Assembly (NCBI GenBank): GCA_047602295.1 | Contig: JASGHP010000001.1 | Coordinates: 2,604,001 to 2,668,000, forward strand | DNA from: JACMLD01 sp047602295 | GTDB lineage: Bacteria > Bacteroidota > Bacteroidia > Chitinophagales > Chitinophagaceae | DNA length: 64,000 nucleotides | Direction: 5' to 3' | Shown: positions 62,659 through 64,000 of the stretch, piece by piece | Position numbering within the stretch: the first letter of the stretch is position 1 | Layout of the letters: the number at the start of each line of letters is the position of its first letter | The notes under the pieces: model-generated | Seen by the model: the letters and a program-made list of their open reading frames with translations, nothing else | What the model was told of the DNA's origin: nothing | The model's database searches: none | Program-made: the position numbers and the translations under genes

Positions 62659-62721
62659 TATCATACACTACACTATTTTTTGCTTACAGTTATTTTTCCA
62701 CTTCTCAAGACGGGTTATTTT

Positions 62722-63183
62722 TTAGTGTACTACGGGGTAACCTTCCACTATAATGGGGCTTAGGAGATGGGTATTATCATCAAGGCTTTTGATTGTTTGC
62801 GCTAACCTTTCTTCTGTTGCATTATCAGGTATTACAATACGTTCACCATCCAAATGAAATTGGAAATAAATGGGGACATATACGGCATAACCCTCCGGGA
62901 ACCTGGCTTTGTATTTATTCATTCTGTACCTGAAATATTTATCATGGTCTAATTTAAATTGATTGCCTGAAGCATATATGACATCGATATAAAGCGAGTC
63001 TGCCTGCTTTGAAACTTTGACGAGTGTTATTCCTGCTGTAGGGTTGGTGTTATCATCATAGGGGAATATGATTTGCTTCTGTATTGCCTTCATCAGCATG
63101 GAGTCGTTCGTATTCTGTGGGGGCTGTGCTATTGCATGGCAACAGACCGATACAATAACTACGGTTAGGATAAGTCTATACAT
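62722..63183 (-). CDS. Small secreted protein of unknown function
   Basis: A 153-residue protein with a clear signal peptide (MYRLILTVVIVSVCCHAIAQ). The mature part begins with an Asn/Gln-rich linker, then ITLVKVSKQADSLYIDVIYA, FRYRMNKYKARFPEGYAVYV and PIYFQFHLDGERIVIPDNA. The pattern recalls TonB C-terminal-like or similar small alpha/beta secreted domains, but no confident assignment is possible. It is divergent from the aminotransferase gene, with 52 bases between the starts. Confidence 0.7.
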   Translation of the reverse strand: MYRLILTVVIVSVCCHAIAQPPQNTNDSMLMKAIQKQIIFPYDDNTNPTAGITLVKVSKQADSLYIDVIYASGNQFKLDHDKYFRYRMNKYKARFPEGYAVYVPIYFQFHLDGERIVIPDNATEERLAQTIKSLDDNTHLLSPIIVEGYPVVH

Positions 63184-63235
63184 TGTTGGAGGGATTGTTC
63201 ATTAATTATACTGCAAAATGCTCCATCTTCGCTGC

Positions 63236-64000
63236 ATGGACAAAAAAATGACCAATACAATTAGTCAACAAGCATTAGAACAATACCGCAACGACACCAC
63301 CGGTTGCGAATCAATTGTGCATTTCAACAACGCTGGCACTTCGTTGCCACCGGATATTGTTGTGGACACGGTGATTGATTATTTAAGAGAAGAAGCATTG
63401 GTCGGCGGTTATGAAATGGAAGCAAAGCATTTGGCTCGCATAGAAACTGTGTACGAACAAATCGCAAAGCTTATTGGTGCTGATAAAAGCGAAGTCGCGG
63501 TTTGTGAAAACGCCAGTGCTGCGTGGTTAACGGCTTTTAAAGGTTTGCGATTGCAGCCCGGTGATGAAGTCATTACCTGCGAGCTTGAATACGCAAGCAA
63601 CCTGATGGGGTTGATTGATGCACGCAAAGCCGGTGTGATTATCACCGTGATTGGTAACGACGAACGTGGCAACTTTCCTTTGGAGAAACTGGAAGCAGCG
63701 ATTAACCCATCGACCAAACTTATAGCTGTTACCCATATCCCTTCTTCCGGCGGTGGCATGTTACCCATTACTGCTATTGGTGCAATTGCCAAAAAGCATG
63801 GTATCCTTTATATGGTGGATGCCTGCCAGACTGCGGGGCAGTACCCGATAGACGTCAACGTGATTGGTTGCGATATCCTTTCCGCCACAGGTCGCAAATA
63901 CCTGCGTGCACCCAGGGGAACGGGTTTTTTGTATGTACGTGCTAGTGTGCAGGATCGGATTGCTCCCTTGTTAATCGACCAGCATGCCGTCCAACAACTG
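63236..64000 (+). CDS. Class V aminotransferase family PLP enzyme (partial, C-terminus beyond the window)
   Basis: The plus-strand frame is open for 255 codons from the ATG at 63236 to the window end; the ATG at 63248 is an alternative start. The sequence IVHFNNAGTSLPP, then EVAVCENASAAWLTAFKGL, matches the N-terminal half of the family. The PLP-ring Asp is in YMVDACQTAGQYPIDV. The Schiff-base Lys is in CDILSATGRKYLRAPRGTGF. Relatives include cysteine desulfurases, kynureninases and several C-S lyases; the GRKYLRxPRGTG block is typical of a subgroup with unassigned substrates. The rest of the protein lies beyond the window. Confidence 0.9.
   Translation, partial: MDKKMTNTISQQALEQYRNDTTGCESIVHFNNAGTSLPPDIVVDTVIDYLREEALVGGYEMEAKHLARIETVYEQIAKLIGADKSEVAVCENASAAWLTAFKGLRLQPGDEVITCELEYASNLMGLIDARKAGVIITVIGNDERGNFPLEKLEAAINPSTKLIAVTHIPSSGGGMLPITAIGAIAKKHGILYMVDACQTAGQYPIDVNVIGCDILSATGRKYLRAPRGTGFLYVRASVQDRIAPLLIDQHAVQQL

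Overview
The window looks like a Bacteroidota chromosome, most likely family Chitinophagaceae. The support is two SusC/SusD outer-membrane pairs, a hybrid two-component regulator, many lipoproteins with a Cys near residue 20, a Bacteroidota-type OstA/LptD lipopolysaccharide export set, and -7 promoter boxes of the form TAnnTTTG. The family-level placement is inference; no rRNA is present.

Left half (1-31.6 kb, backbone-like). In order: a minus-strand AraC regulator with two flavoprotein monooxygenases (one related to TetX, one YUCCA-like and cut by the window edge); ychF; a SpmA/SpmB-type membrane protein with a small lipoprotein; a DeoR regulator with a SusC/SusD pair but no enzymes; a membrane-anchored pseudokinase with an OmpA-like lipoprotein; secreted proteins including an FG-GAP/CRTAC1-type lipoprotein; a TMEM175-type channel; an envelope block (OstA-like, MlaD, N-acetylmuramoyl-L-alanine amidase, LptD); plsC, ung and tRNA-Arg(TCT). 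Several spacers here are built from degenerate tandem 7-base units kept in phase.

Centre (31.5-35.5 kb, decayed mobile region). Next to the tRNA lies a tyrosine integrase that has lost its catalytic C-terminus. It abuts, tail to tail, an acetamidase/formamidase gene that has also lost its 3' end. A 38-codon FtsX fragment, a duplicated operator-like palindrome, a GNAT acetyltransferase, a lipoprotein and a frameshifted relic follow.

Xylan utilisation locus (35.5-55.5 kb). A minus-strand run encodes a sialate-O-acetylesterase-type esterase, a GH10 xylanase, GH43, GH67 alpha-glucuronidase, GH8 exo-oligoxylanase and a second GH43 with C-terminal beta-sandwich modules. A hybrid two-component sensor lies upstream, and a SusC/SusD pair is divergent from it. 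Together they would bind glucuronoxylan or its fragments at the surface, import oligosaccharides, remove acetyl and glucuronyl groups, and cut the chain to xylose.

Right end (55.5-64 kb). A disrupted propeller-sensor gene meets another 3'-truncated secreted-protein gene tail to tail. Then come a PadR regulator behind stacked palindromes, its partner FtsX/MacB-type permease, two small proteins, a DUF885 protein, a secreted small protein and a class V aminotransferase cut by the window edge. No seven-base spacer repeats were seen right of the tRNA, which fits (but does not prove) a different origin for that side.
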